Below, piece by piece: positions 38,833 to 50,706 of a stretch of DNA of 64,000 bases. The stretch is from assembly GCF_021462225.1 (NCBI RefSeq), contig NC_061808.1, positions 17,583,119-17,647,118 on the forward strand. The letters are read 5' to 3'. Source of the stretch: Girardinichthys multiradiatus. Taxonomy: Eukaryota > Chordata > Actinopteri > Cyprinodontiformes > Goodeidae. The notes under the pieces are model-generated. The model searched no databases. It saw only the letters and a program-made list of their open reading frames with translations, and was not told the DNA's origin. Each line of letters starts with the position of its first letter. Positions within the stretch are counted from its first letter, which is position 1. A program made the translations under genes and the position numbers.

Positions 38833-39158
38833 ATTCACAAAGGAGCCAGCGGCTTTTAAATTTTTTTTATGAAAAAATTAGAGAGCTATTGAAACTCAAG
38901 ACTCCCTCTCGGTGGTGGCTTTCGTGCTCTTTACAAGAGCAAACAGGAACCATCGAAACCATAACCAAGGATGCGCATTTATCTCTGCGTGTTTTACTCA
39001 CAAGGAAGTAAGCGGCTTTTATGCCTTTTAAGAAGTCCAAGGGGCTATTGAAACCTAATACATCCCCCTTGGCGGCGCTTTCGAATTCCGTTAAGCGGAA
39101 CTCGGGACCCGATCAAACCTTAGCCAAGTATGGTGCCTCATTCAGGAAGCTTTTATGT
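38833..39158. repeat. Imperfect tandem duplication in the retroviral 5' region
   Basis: A unit of about 163 bases starting TTCACAAAGGAGCCAGCGGC at 38834 recurs at about 38997 (CTCACAAGGAAGTAAGCGGC). Matching blocks such as GAGCTATTGAAAC/GGGCTATTGAAAC and AACCTTAGCCAAG/AACCATAACCAAGG keep the same order. Confidence 0.7.
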
Positions 39159-39517
39159 TGTGTGCGAGGGAAACCAATCTTCCCCTGCATACAACAAAGG
39201 AACTCAAAACCTACTTCCTTAGATTTTAGCTGTCTTTTAGAAGAACGTACTGTTCTTCCTGGGTTGTCGCCGTTAAAATTGCCATTATCACTTATTAATG
39301 CGTACGCAACAATTATTCTGAACCATTTCTCTGCCTCCAAGAATTACAAAAAGAGCTCACTCAGGACTAACAACACAGCCAGAGTGTTTTTACAGGAAAA
39401 ACACTGGAGATTTTTTAATAGGAAATCTCCCTACCTTTCGGGTTTACGGCCGCTTCTGTGATGTGTTGTCCTTCCGTGGCAACCCTATCATATCCAAAAG
39501 TGGTTTTCGCTTCTGGG

Positions 39518-39535
39518 GCGCGGGCGGGAACACCA
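39518..39535 (-). other. Candidate primer binding site
   Basis: Read on the - strand, 18 bases starting TGGTGTTCCCGC, three bases after the 5' LTR. TGG pairs with the CCA end of a tRNA. I cannot assign the tRNA. Confidence 0.5.
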
Positions 39536-39538
39536 ATT

Positions 39539-40153
39539 TGTCCGAGCTACTGCACCCTGCTGGCGGTCAGACACCTCGGAGCTCCTCCGGTACTTGGTCC
39601 CCATGAAGCGATCACACACTCTATCTAAAGACTCTTAAAGGAACGACTCTCAACCAGTTTCTAATGTTTAACTCTTTTTAATCTAATTTAAGGCAGAGGA
39701 ATGATTACAGAGATCAGCGCTGAGGCTCCCGTCTCAGACCGTCTCCGTCTGTTAGAGGATGACGAAGAGCCTCGATAGAAGGTCACATGTAGTTTTTATA
39801 TCTGGCACTCCAATGCAATGGATGTGCTCTCCCTCAGTGATAATCAGTAGACTATGTGTCACCATTGTGGTGTCTATCTGTTAGATTGTGTAGTAGCAGG
39901 TGTCCATACTTAATCTAAGTGTGCTGTGGCTTTCTAATCAAACCAGTTATACCGGTTGCTCCACTCTCAAACCCAGTGCCCCAGCTTCAGGTCATTTATG
40001 ACAATCCTTGGGCCATTTATCCTTGTACTGTATGTTTATGAGCATTCTTATCCTATTGTAACAAAAGGGAAACATTAGAACTTATATTTTATTTCACTAT
40101 AGTATAGATGGGAAAAACAGCTATGAGCATATTAATTAAGGTTATTCCTAACA
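39539..40153 (-). repeat. 5' LTR of the retrovirus
   Basis: 615 bases, beginning TGTTAGG and ending CTCGGACA when read on the - strand. The partner is 34247-34861. Confidence 0.88.
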
Positions 40154-40978
40154 ATTGTCCTGTCTGAAGCTTCAGCTTTCTCCACATACAGCATGGTGTT
40201 TTCTCCAAGGATTTCCTAATACTTAATTGAATCCATCTTGTCCTCCACATGCTGCAGGTTTCCAGTGTTAGAGAAATTGTACCAGCCCCAGAGCATCATT
40301 GACACACCACCATGCTTCCCTATAGGCTCTATTCTTTTCAGCGTGTGCTTCATTCTTCCTCGTCCAGACATACTGCTGATTCATAGGCCTGAAATTTGAT
40401 CATTTTGATTATTTTTCTTTTTTAGATAGGATAAAGCAAATTGGAGCTGGCTTCTTTTATGCTTTTCTTGTAGAGTTCAGCAATGGAGCCAGCCAGTTTT
40501 TACTATATGTCTCACAGTGGAATCAGAAACATCAGTGGCTGCTGCTACCAAATTCTGCTGCAGCTCTTTTGCAGCCAGCTTGAGGTGTTTTGACCACCTG
40601 CCTCCTAAAGCATGTGGTAACATCCTCTTTCGAACCCATTCAGATGCTTTAGCCTCAATTCCTTTACCTTTACAGTTGTGAACTGAGCTTCCAACTGTAT
40701 CTCTAGGAATATTTAGGCCATTTGCTATATTTTACCTAATTCTGCAAGGTAATTATGTTTTTGGACAATTCTTTTGACTTAGCCATGTCTATTACATGCA
40801 ATGAAAGGTCACGGTCAGAAGTCCAAGTAATTGAAATGTTCTATCTCAACCACACACGATGCAACTAATAAAGTTCCTGATCAGCCACATTAGGTGTGTC
40901 TGAGAGTATGCCGGATTTGCAGATTTGTGCTCTTACAAAGTCCTATTCAGAGGGCTGAATAATATTGAGATTCCAGTA

Positions 40979-43380
40979 GTAATTGCAGTGAGCGTTGTAC
41001 AAATTACAGGATATTATTCCTGTAATGCTAGTTTAACTGAACTATTGTTGTGTAGGCTGTTCATTACTATTACCTGAAACATTTTTTATTTTGCCAATAA
41101 ACCTCATTTGCAGTTAGGGTTGAAACAGTTTAGGTGCAACTAAATGCTGTGGCTTCTCCATTTAAAGCTCTGTCAGTAAAAAACAGGATCTTAAAATTGT
41201 CTCTGAAGTTACTGAGAACCCGTTGCAACTGAAATTGCTGTTGTGTGACTGTAAAAATTTAGGAGACTTAGTCAGAGGCCTTGAAGATGCCTAATGAATA
41301 ACCCACAGACATTCCTAACTGGCTTTATTATGTGAACAATGAATTGCATCAGTTTAGATAAATCAAAATAAAAGTTTTTTTTAAAGCAATTTTCCTTACC
41401 TTAAACTGGAGTTCTCATTGTGCACTTTAGCACCTGTTCAACATCTGTAGAAACCTCTAGGTGCTTAAACAAAAAATATAACCAAATATCATCAATGCTA
41501 GATGGAGATGAAATTTCTTTAAACATGCTCAAAATGCGCTGAAGTGAAATAATTTTTGATAAAAATTTTAGGGGCACGACGTTTCTGCCAGACACAACTA
41601 CATGATGTAGACTGGAAATGATGGCGGAGACTGAGGAGTAGAAATTAGTGTAGATATCTGCTGGTTGATTGGAATGATAAACCACAGATGTGCATGAATT
41701 CCAACTAAGCTCTATCAGCCAAGCCTGTGTGCACACCCCCACATGCACAGCAGGGGAGGAAGAGGAGGGAAACACATGGGGAGGGGGCAGGCGTGCCAGA
41801 AGACTGTAAACTGTTTTAGCTGAGATTGGAAGTATGTCCCAAGATTAAAATCTCAGACAGCAACATCAACAAACCTTTATTGCTGAAGTGATTCTTTTAA
41901 AAACAGATGGCAAATGGGCTAAGATTAGCAAATCAAAGATGGGAACAACTGTGAAACGGTTTAGACAACCTTAACTTCAAAGTTAGTTTACATGTAAAAA
42001 CCAGATGCTCATGACTTCCTGCCTTACAAGCTGAGAAATTCTTCTGTCTCCTTAATCATAAAAAACAACAAGAATAATTGTCTGCAGGAGGAGACGTGAG
42101 AATCCTTATATATTTGTTGATTGCCCCTGGCTTTGATGGTAAAAATAAAATTAAACTGAATATTTTATGTTGTCTATTCAGTTTTGTACTCTGAAGATGG
42201 ACAGAGTAAAGTGGCTTTCGTCATTGTTTGTTATTCACACCTCCTGCTTGTAAATTTGAGTCATTGCTCTATATAAATACTACAGTAATTAAGTTATTTT
42301 TGAAATGGAAAGAGTCATGCAAATGCTACACACCAGGGCTTAGCTGCATCAATCTTACTGTATATGTGTTAACTTTTGCTCTATCTAACCTACAGATTTG
42401 CTTTTATGGTCATAAATCTACAAATGTGAAAATAATTTGTTTTATTGCAAGGAACTGTAAATCCTGCTTCAAAGTGGTCTGACTTTATTTGACCCAAAAG
42501 TATTTCTCCCTGTTATTAAAGTAAACAGATTGGAAAGCTAACAGGAAATTACTGGCTGGAGATCAGGTAACAATTTTGGAGTTATGCTGTGAATACATGG
42601 CCTGATCAGTGTCTCATACCCTCAGCCCAATTAATTCAGACGTTGGACTGTTGTTGCTTACTAATCCTGATGCTTGTCTGAAAGCCACGGTTCTGCATCT
42701 CCCTGAGGACAAATAAAATTTCCTTCAAGACACTGGTGAGGTTTATTACCAATATGTGTGATGTGTTTCTCTTTCCTGCACACTTTCACACAGTCTGTGG
42801 AAGAAGCCATAAACTGAAGTCCTCAATGGCTGGACAGAGTATCTTTATGTCAGGTCAACCCTCTGTCGTAAAACATGTCTGGCAGATAAACTTGAAAAAA
42901 GAGGAATTGAGGCTTTAAAAAGGGAGTTCTGGCTGAACATTTCTCTCCAGATGGTTTCATTTAAATTCTAACAACAAAAGCTCACACTTTTTCAGTGAAG
43001 TTATTTTCTCTTCCAAGCTCAGACAGACAGACAGACAGACAGACAAGCATATTTGTGGGGTGAATTAATACCAAAGGTTAGTTGAAATATATCACCTTAA
43101 AACACCTCTAATCTCAAAAACTTGACATTGTCATGGTGCTGTGGACTTTAAGTTTTGCTGTCACTTTGGTTTTTGTGCTTTGTCATTTTCCCCGTGTCCC
43201 TTCTAGTATGTATGTATTATGTGTCTCTTCGTTCCATCACTTGTCAGAACCTTCGTTGCCAAGTTCATTCTCCTATGCTGATTATTCTTGTTGATTTACT
43301 GATTTAAGTTTCCATCTTAGTTACCGAAATTAGCCTTATTCCTAAGAACTAAAATGTCCAATTGAAAAGGCCATTTTGAT
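40979..43380. other. Intergenic, nothing recognised
   Basis: AT-rich. The frame at 41401-41775 (- strand, 124 codons) matches no family I know and lacks splice or promoter context. A (CAGA)n microsatellite lies at 43020-43046. Confidence 0.5.
43020..43046. repeat. (CAGA)n microsatellite
   Basis: Six consecutive CAGA units. Confidence 0.85.
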
Positions 43381-43407
43381 CCTACATTAATCTCCACATC
43401 CGGTATA

Positions 43408-45018
43408 CAGGTCCTTCTCAAAATATTAGCATATTGTGATAAAGTTCATTATTTTCCATAATGTCATGATGAAAATTTAACATTCATATATTTTAGATTC
43501 ATTGCACACTAACTGAAATATTTCAGGTCTTTTATTGTCTTAATATGGATGATTTTGGCATACAGCTCATGAAAACCCAAAATTCCTATCTCACAAAATT
43601 AGCATATTTCATCCGACCAATAACAGAAAAGTGTTTTTAGTACAAAAAACGTCAACCTTCAAATAATCATGTACGGTTATGCACTCAATACTTGGTCGGG
43701 AATCCTTTTGCAGAAATGACTGCTTCAATGCGGCGTGGCATGGAGGCAATCAGCCTGTGGCACTGCTGAGGTCTTAAGAAGGCCCAGGATGCTTCGATAG
43801 TGGCCTTTAGCTCATCCAGAGTGTTGGGTCGTGAGTCTCTCAACGTTCTCTTCACAATATCCCACAGATTCTCTATGGGGTTCAGGTCAGGAGAGTTGGC
43901 AGGCCAATTGAGCACAGTGATACCATGGTCAGTAAACCATTTACCAGTGGTTTTGGCACTGTGAGCAGGTGCCAGGTCGTGCTGAAAAATGAAATCTTCA
44001 TCTCCATAAAGCTTTTCAGCAGATGGAAGCATGAAGTGCTCCAAAATCTCCTGATAGCTAGCTGCATTGACCCTGCCCTTGATAAAACACAGTGGACCAA
44101 CACCAGCAGCTGACACTGGCACCCCAGACCATCACTGACTGTGGGTACTTGACACTGGACTTCTGGCATTTTGGCATTTCCTTCTCCCCAGTCTTCCTCC
44201 AGACTCTGGCACCTTGATTTCCGAATGACATGCAGAATTTGCTTTCATCCGAAAAAAGTACTTTGGACCACTGAGCAACAGTCCAGTGCTGCTTCTCTGT
44301 AGCCCAGGTCAGGCGCTTCTGCCACTGTTTCTGGTTCAAAAGTGGCTTGACCTGGGGAATGCGGCACCTGTAGCCCATTTCCTGCCCACGCCTGTGCACG
44401 GTGGCTCTGGATGTTTCTACTCCAGACTCAGTCCACTGCTTCCGCAGGTCCCCCAAGGTCTGGAATCGGCCCTTCTCCACAATCTTCCTCAGGGTCCGGT
44501 CACCTCTTCTCGTTGTGCAGCGTTTTCTGCCACACTTTTTCCTTCCCACAGACTTCCCACTGAGGTGCCTTGATACAGCACTCTGGGAACAGCCTATTCG
44601 TTCAGAAATTTCTTTCTGTGTCTTACCCTCTTGCTTGAGGGTGTCAATAGTGGCCTTCTGGACAGCAGTCAGGTCTGCAGTCTTACCCATGATTGGGGTT
44701 TTGAGTGATGAATCAGGCTGGGAGTTTTAAAGGCCTCAGGAATCTTCTGCAGGTGTTTAGAGTTAACTCGTTGATTCAGACGATTAGGTTCATAGCTCGT
44801 TTAGAGACCCTTTTAATGATATGCTAAATTTGTGAGATAGGAATTTTGGGTTTTCATGAGCTGTATGCCAAAATCATCCGTATTAAGACAATAAAAGACC
44901 TGAAATATTTCAGTTACTGTGCAATGAATCTAAAATATATGAATGTTAAATTTTCATCATGACATTATGGAAAATAATGAACTTTATCACAATAAGCTAA
45001 TATTTTGAGAAGGACCTG
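43408..45018 (-). mobile_element. Tc1-like DD34E element, copy 3, full length
   Basis: 1611 bases with the same long inverted termini as copy 2, flanked by TA at 43406-43407 and 45019-45020. It is inserted into a LINE fragment: CATCCGGTA on the left and GATGCCCG on the right rejoin into sequence found uninterrupted at 53220-53235. Confidence 0.95.
43685..44690 (-). pseudogene. Tc1 transposase, copy 3 (frameshifted)
   Basis: The frame starts at ATG 44690 with residues MGKTADLTAVQKATIDTLKQ. D148 and the helix-turn-helix are intact. One extra base near 44117 (GACACTGGC where copies 2 and 4 have GACACGGC) breaks the frame around residue 190. The rest, with D238 and E273, continues in another frame. 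1006 bases instead of 1005. Only this single lesion was found. Confidence 0.9.
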
Positions 45019-45019
45019 T

Positions 45020-45345
45020 AGATGCCCGAGACACCTCAACTGGCTCCTCTTGATGTGGAGGAGCAGCGGCTCTACTCCGAGCTCCTCCCAGATGGCCGAG
45101 CTCCTCACTCTATCTCTAAGGGAGTGCCCGGCCACCCTACGGAGGAAGCTCATTTCAGCCGCTTGTATCTGAGATCTCGTTCTTTCGGTCATGACCCAAA
45201 GTTCATGGCCATAGGTGAGGGTAGGAAAGTAACCGACCGGTAAATCGAGAGCTTCGCTTTTTGGCTCAGCTATCTCTTCACCACAACGGACCGGTACAGT
45301 GACCCCATTACCGATCCGTCTGTCGATCTTCCACTCCATTATATA
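45020..45345 (-). mobile_element. LINE fragment interrupted by Tc1 copy 3
   Basis: The - strand encodes VMTERTRSQIQAAEMSFLRR and HSLRDRVRSSAIWEELGVEP, the C-terminal region of a fish non-LTR retrotransposon protein, also present at 53006-53401. A gap near 45310 removes about 15 bases present in the other copy. Clade not assigned. Confidence 0.75.
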
Positions 45346-47117
45346 CGTACATTCTATAAGTCTCAATAATACTACTAAAAAAATAAAATTAAAAAATAAC
45401 AATAGTTTTTATTTTTTATTAATATTATTTGTTAGACTACACTAGTTTTAAAAGATTAAGTAGTTTAAAGTGTGACAAAGAAACTACCAACATTTTCACA
45501 GGACTTTTTTGGAAGTTTATATTTTGTCTTCAACCTGAAACAGCAAATAAATAAATAATAAAGTACAAAATGAAAAAACAAATTCTGCACTGAAATTAAT
45601 GTTGCTGCCAATTATTGACCTGACTTATGACCTAGTAATAAAAAAATCAAATACTCCTTGAAATGTCTTTTATGAATATTTTTTTGATGAATATTTAAAA
45701 AAAAACCACAAAAAAAAACCTGTGGGTTAAATAAATATACTGGCCTTTAAAGGGTTAAAGACCCCCAAAATATGATTAACCTTTAAAGCTAAAGTAGTTT
45801 AAAAAGAATGATGTTTTTTCAAATGGGAAAGAAATATCATCTATCCATCCATTTTCTATACCCGCTTCTTCCATTTAGGGGCGTGAGAGAGCTCCAGCAG
45901 TCTATGGGCGAGGGGCGGGCTACATCCTGGACAGGTCGCCAGTCCATAGCAGGAAAGAAATATCAATAGATAATATTTTTACAGCGGTAAGGGGGCACAT
46001 TTTGTCTTGAGGGACATATGCATTAGGATTCTGAAGGACCTCTTAAGAGTTAAACGTTCTTCAATTAGGATTCTGCCATCCTCTTCCCGTTGTTCGGGTC
46101 CAACTCAACATTAACACCAGAACATGACTTACGACATGTTGCATATGTCATAAATGATTACAGAAATCATTATAATTATTATGTTGTCATATTTTTCATA
46201 TGACATAAGTCACCACACCATTTTCACGCTCTTAAATTAAATCATTATTGGCAGATTTGTAGTCACGTTGCATTGAAATGAAGACAGTTGAAGTTAACCA
46301 CTGTAGGTAAAAAATTGACTGCTCAAAATGTCTTCACAGAACCTCACTAAAACAAATCTTAATCTTAAATCTACATGGTCTAAGATCCGTGAAAAGGCAT
46401 TTATAGATGCCCTTGTGTCTGTTTAGATGTTCCCGATGCAATTAATGCAATGCTGATAATGCCTCAATGCTTCACAAATCAGGAAAAGCTTGCATCTCTA
46501 TTAGGAGCAAGGATGTAAACGTGAGAAAAAGGAATGTAAAATACAAAAGGTTTAAACACAATGTTCAATAGTAAAGCAAATATTTATGTTACATTGTAGT
46601 AATTAAGTCATAAACCAGTGGAGTAAAGGAACATGATTGTTACTGTAAGGATTCTCGCCAGGCATTTTCCTGCTGCTGTGACTTACATGAGAGCCACAAG
46701 AGGTTGCAATTTGTTCACGAATCAGACAGCAGTGGACTTCTTCTGCCTCCTCTGAGTGAAGCTGTTCATTTAACAGGATATTCTGCAAGGGAGTCATCAT
46801 CAAAATCATTGACAAACGAGTCTGAGTAAGTGTAGCTCCAGTGTGTAAAATACGTGTTTGGAGAATGTGGACAACTATCACTGACAAATAAACCTCACAC
46901 TGCTTCTGAACAGAAATATCTTTTAATAAACACATTTTTCTAACTCTTCTTGATAGTAAATTGATGGAAGGTTCTTGTGTTCAATGATTTGTCAATAACT
47001 GTGACATACAAAGCTTGCACATTTCCAATTATAAGACAATTAATTGGCTACTTTGACAACAAATAATAAATATTACAACAAATAGGCTTTTAAAAAACAT
47101 ACATTGTTAAAATAAAC
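45346..47117. other. Intergenic, mainly unrecognised
   Basis: AT-rich; a SINE tail fragment lies at 45841-45950. The 110-codon - strand frame at 46603-46935 has no recognisable match. Confidence 0.5.
45841..45950 (-). mobile_element. Truncated SINE tail
   Basis: CTATCCATCCATTTTCTATA followed by CCCGCTTCTTCC and a GACAGGTCGCCAGTCCATAG block. This is the inverted 3' part of the same SINE family as 27669-28028. Confidence 0.7.
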
Positions 47118-47119
47118 TA

Positions 47120-48729
47120 CAGGTCCTTCTCAAAATATTACCATATTGTGATAAAGTTCATTATTTTGCATAATGTAATGATGAAAATTTAACATTCATA
47201 TATTTTAGATTCATTGCACACTAACTGAAATATTTCAGGTCTTTTATTGTCTTAATATGGATGATTTTGGCATACAGCTCATGAAAACCCAAAATTCCTA
47301 TCTCACAAAATTAGCATATTTCATCCGACCAATAAAAGAAAAGTGTTTTTAATACAAAAAACGTCAACCTTCAAATAATCATGTACAGTTATGCACTCAA
47401 TACTTGGTCGGGAATCCTTTTGCAGAAATGACTGCTTCAATGCGGCGTGGCATGGAGGCAATCAGCCTGTGGCACTGCTGAGGTCTTATGGAGGCCCAGG
47501 ATGCTTCGATAGCGGCCTTTAGCTCATCCAGAGTGTTGGGTCTTGAGTCTCTCAACGTTCTCTTCACAATATCCCACAGATTCTCTATGGGGTTCAGGTC
47601 AGGAGAGTTGGCAGGCCAATTGAGCACAGTGATACCATGGTCAGTAAACCATTTACCAGTGGTTTTGGCACTGTGAGCAGGTGCCAGGTCGTGCTGAAAA
47701 ATGAAATCTTCATCTCCATAAAGCTTTTCAGCAGATGGAAGCATGAAGTGGTCCAAAATCTTCTGATAGCTAGCTGCATTGACCCTGCCCTTGATAAAAC
47801 ACAGTGGACCAACACCAGCAGCTGACACGGCACCCCAGACCATCACTGACTGTGGGTACTTGACACTGGACTTCTGGCATTTTGGCATTTCCTTCTCCCC
47901 AGTCTTCCTCCAGACTCTGGCACATTGATTTTCGAATGACATGCAGAATTTGCTTTCATCCGAAAAAAGTACTTTGGACCACTGAGCAACAGTCCAGTGC
48001 TGCTTCTCTGTAGCCCAGGTCAGGCGCTTCTGCAACTGTTTCTGGTTCAAAAGTGGCTTGACCTGGGGAATGCGGCACCTGTAGCCCATTTCCTGCACAC
48101 GCCTGTGCACGGTGGCTCTGGATGTTTCTACTCCAGACTCAGTCCACTGCTTCTGCAGGTCCCCCAAGGTCTGGAATCGGCCCTTCTCCACAATCTTCCT
48201 CAGGGTCCGGTCACATCTTCTCGTTGTGCAGCGTTTTCTGCCACACTTTTTCCTTCCCACAGACTTCCCACTGAGGTGCCTTGATACAGCACTCTGGGAA
48301 CAGCCTATTCATTCAGAAATTTCTTTCTGTGTCTTACCCTCTTGCTTGAGGGTGTCAATAGTGGCCTTCTGGACAGCAGTCAGGTCAGTAGTCTTACCCA
48401 TGATTGGGGTTTTGAGTGATGAACCAGGCTGGGAGTTTTAAAGGCCTCAGGAATGTTTTGCAGGTGTTTAGAGTTAACTCGTTGATTCAGATGATTAGGT
48501 TCATAGCTCGTTTAGAGACCCTTTTAATGATATGCTAAATTTGTGAGATAGGAATTTTGGGTTTTCATGAGCTGTACGCCAAAATCATCCATATTAAGAC
48601 AATAAAAGACCTGAAATATTTCAGTTAGTGTGCAATGAATCTAAAATATATGAATGTTAAATTTTCATAATGACATTATGGAAAATAATGAACTTTATCA
48701 CAATATGCTAATATTTTGAGAAGGACCTG
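47120..48729 (-). mobile_element. Tc1-like DD34E element, copy 4, full length
   Basis: 1610 bases, same termini, TA duplication at 47118-47119 and 48730-48731. Very similar to copies 2 and 3 over its whole length. Confidence 0.95.
47397..48401 (-). pseudogene. Tc1 transposase, copy 4 (one nonsense codon)
   Basis: 1005-base frame equal to the family's 334 codons. Codon 31 is TGA where the other copies have CGA (arginine), a CpG-type change in the first helix-turn-helix. All three catalytic residues (D148, D238, E273) are present. A GTG at codon 48 would restart a 287-codon frame without the first DNA-binding helices. Confidence 0.92.
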
Positions 48730-48734
48730 TATAA

Positions 48735-48857
48735 TTCCACATGTGTTAATTCATAGTTTTGATGCCCTCAGTATGAAGCTACAATATTCATAGTCATGAA
48801 AATAAAGCAAACTCTTTGAATGAGAAGGTATGTCCAAACATTTGGTCTGTACTGTAC
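48735..48857 (+). mobile_element. Right end of a non-autonomous DNA transposon
   Basis: CTCTTTGAATGAGAAGGTAT and then GTCCAAACATTTGGTCTGTACTGTA resembles the terminus of a widespread fish DNA element. Only the end is present, next to Tc1 copy 4. Confidence 0.4.
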
Positions 48858-48858
48858 A

Positions 48859-49655
48859 TCAGAGATCTGATTGTTCCATACGTTCCTAACAGAGCACTTC
48901 GTTCTCAGACTGCAGGTTTTACTGGTGGTTCCTAGAGTCTCTAGAAGTAGAAAGGGAGGCAGATCCTTTAGTTATCAGGCTCCTCTCCTGTGGAACCAGC
49001 TCCCAGTTTTAGTCTGTGAGGCAGACACCCTGTCTACTTTTAAGACTAGGCTTAAACCTTTCCTTTTTGATAAAGCTTATAGTTAGAGTGGCTTAGGTTA
49101 TCCTGAGCTATCTTCCTTATTTTTACCTCCGTTGTTCTTCCCTCCCTGTTGGATGGAGTAAGGGGGAGTCAGGTTTAGCCTAAACCGGCTCAGTTATGGT
49201 TGAGGTGCAAATACACCCTCCATTTCTGCTACCTGTATAACCCCCTCTCTTTTCCAATGGTTATGGTCAATCTGACAGAGAGAGGTATCCCAATCGTTGT
49301 GGTTTTTAGTGTAACAATGGCCATCAGTGGGCTCTAGATGGACAAACTGTCTACTTTTAAGGCTAGGCTTAAAACTTTCCTTTTTGATAAAGCTTATAGT
49401 TAGAGTGGCTTAGGTTATCCTGAGCTATCTCTGTAGTTAAGTCACTGACTGGATGCAATCTGCTGGGTTTCCTTAGACAGAAAAACTTTTTATCCAATTT
49501 GAATAAATAACTAACTCTGATTGCAATATTCAATGATTAGGATTAATTGGAATGTATGTACCTGACTATTGTGAAGTGCCTTGAGACAACATGTGCTGTG
49601 AATTGGGGCTATATAAATAAACTGAATTGAATTGAATTGAAATTGAATTAAAATA
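48859..49655 (+). mobile_element. L2-type LINE 3' end
   Basis: The + strand residues SRKGGRSFSYQAPLLWNQLP and then STFKTRLKPFLFDKAYS form the C-terminal tail after L2-type reverse transcriptase. The 3' untranslated part ends in AGTGCCTTGAGACAACATGT, GGGGCTATATAAATAAACTG and (GAATT)n units, the typical tail. About 85 bases are duplicated within it (49038-49124 and 49350-49436). Confidence 0.75.
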
Positions 49656-49789
49656 ACCATATACTTTTTTGTTGGACATTTGCATATAAGTAGGCCTACA
49701 TGCTAAAAATGTAGGTTATATGCAGATAGGTCTCCCCATTGACAGTGTGACTCATTTCCCCGCCTAAAGACAGACAGAGGGGACATAAA

Positions 49790-50030
49790 CATGTGAGGGG
49801 TCTCCTTTGTTCTGCGTTTAGTCTCCTCCGTGGCCCCTGGAAAACCATTAAACGAGGAGGACTTCTCCCAGGAGCCCAGCATTCCTCGGATTCCTCAGGT
49901 CTGATGTCAGAGGAGAGGGGACGTGGCCCCGGAGGCGTCAGGACCCGCTGGGGCGTTCACGGACCGCGCCAAGGCCGCGACCTCTGAGATTCGCGGCAAC
50001 CTGGGAGAAAGACATCCTTTCAAACGCACT
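49790..50030. promoter_or_regulatory. CpG-rich segment
   Basis: GC- and CpG-rich compared with everything around it (for example GCGTTCACGGACCGCGCC). It lies 0.7 kb upstream of a second CpG-rich block. It may be part of a promoter. No frame is convincing. Confidence 0.4.
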
Positions 50031-50171
50031 CAAGTTTGTTTCCATGCGGGACCTCTCAAGAATTCACATTTCCTTGTGATTTACAAGAAGAAGAAGTAAA
50101 AATGTGCAAAAAGCTTTATATTAATAATTACAAATATTGCATTTATTTACAAATATTTTCCTTTTTTTTTA

Positions 50172-50431
<260 letters not shown>

Positions 50432-50675
50432 AAACATTTTTGTATATTAAGAATTGTATATTTGATCTACGTTATTGTATACAATAAAATTGCTATTGTA
50501 TAACATTTATGTAAGTTTATACTCCATATGGAATTGCCATGCATTTTTGACACACTGCTTTTCACGTCTAGGGCGTACATCTTATTATTCCGACGTTTTG
50601 CGCAGCTGTTGAACGCAGCAAGTACTCCTCTCTCCGCCTGTCCTGAACGCCTCCGTTGGAATAGAGGGGCCAGTG

Positions 50676-50682
50676 CTATAAA
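50676..50682 (+). promoter_or_regulatory. Candidate TATA box
   Basis: CTATAAA within CpG-rich sequence, about 30 bases before the proposed start of the untranslated exon that ends at 51002. Confidence 0.35.
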
Positions 50683-50706
50683 CATTTCGAGAATCCCACC
50701 GAGCGA

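Larger units (their letters stand above)
34247..40153 (-). mobile_element. Endogenous retrovirus, deleted internally
   Basis: Two 615-base direct repeats (34247-34861 and 39539-40153), both TG...CA, are flanked by the 4-base target duplication ATTG (34243-34246 and 40154-40157). Orientation is -: a polypurine run lies just inside the 34861 border and a primer-site-like TGGTG... lies 3 bases inside the 39539 border. The internal region is only 4.7 kb with no readable polymerase, so gag/pol are largely gone. The two LTRs differ at roughly two dozen places by eye, so insertion was not very recent. Confidence 0.88.
33815..40978 (-). mobile_element. Tc1-like element split by an endogenous retrovirus
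   Basis: The ends are inverted: ACAGTTGAACCTAAAATTAT at 33815 and, inverted with mismatches, GGGCTGAATAATATTGAGAT ending near 40978. The - strand transposase runs from about 40740 (helix-turn-helix side) to 40154 and resumes at 34246. The catalytic QDNDPK motif is exactly the site of the retroviral insertion. Without the 5.9 kb insert the element would be about 1.25 kb. Other stops show that it was already or is now inactive. Confidence 0.75.

Noticed and set aside
39021..39461. 146-codon + strand frame in the retrovirus
   Set aside because: It runs antisense to the provirus and covers the duplicated leader region.
41401..41775. 124-codon - strand frame
   Set aside because: No recognisable domain, no promoter or splice context, AT-rich composition like its surroundings.
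46603..46935. 110-codon - strand frame
   Set aside because: No family match or gene context.
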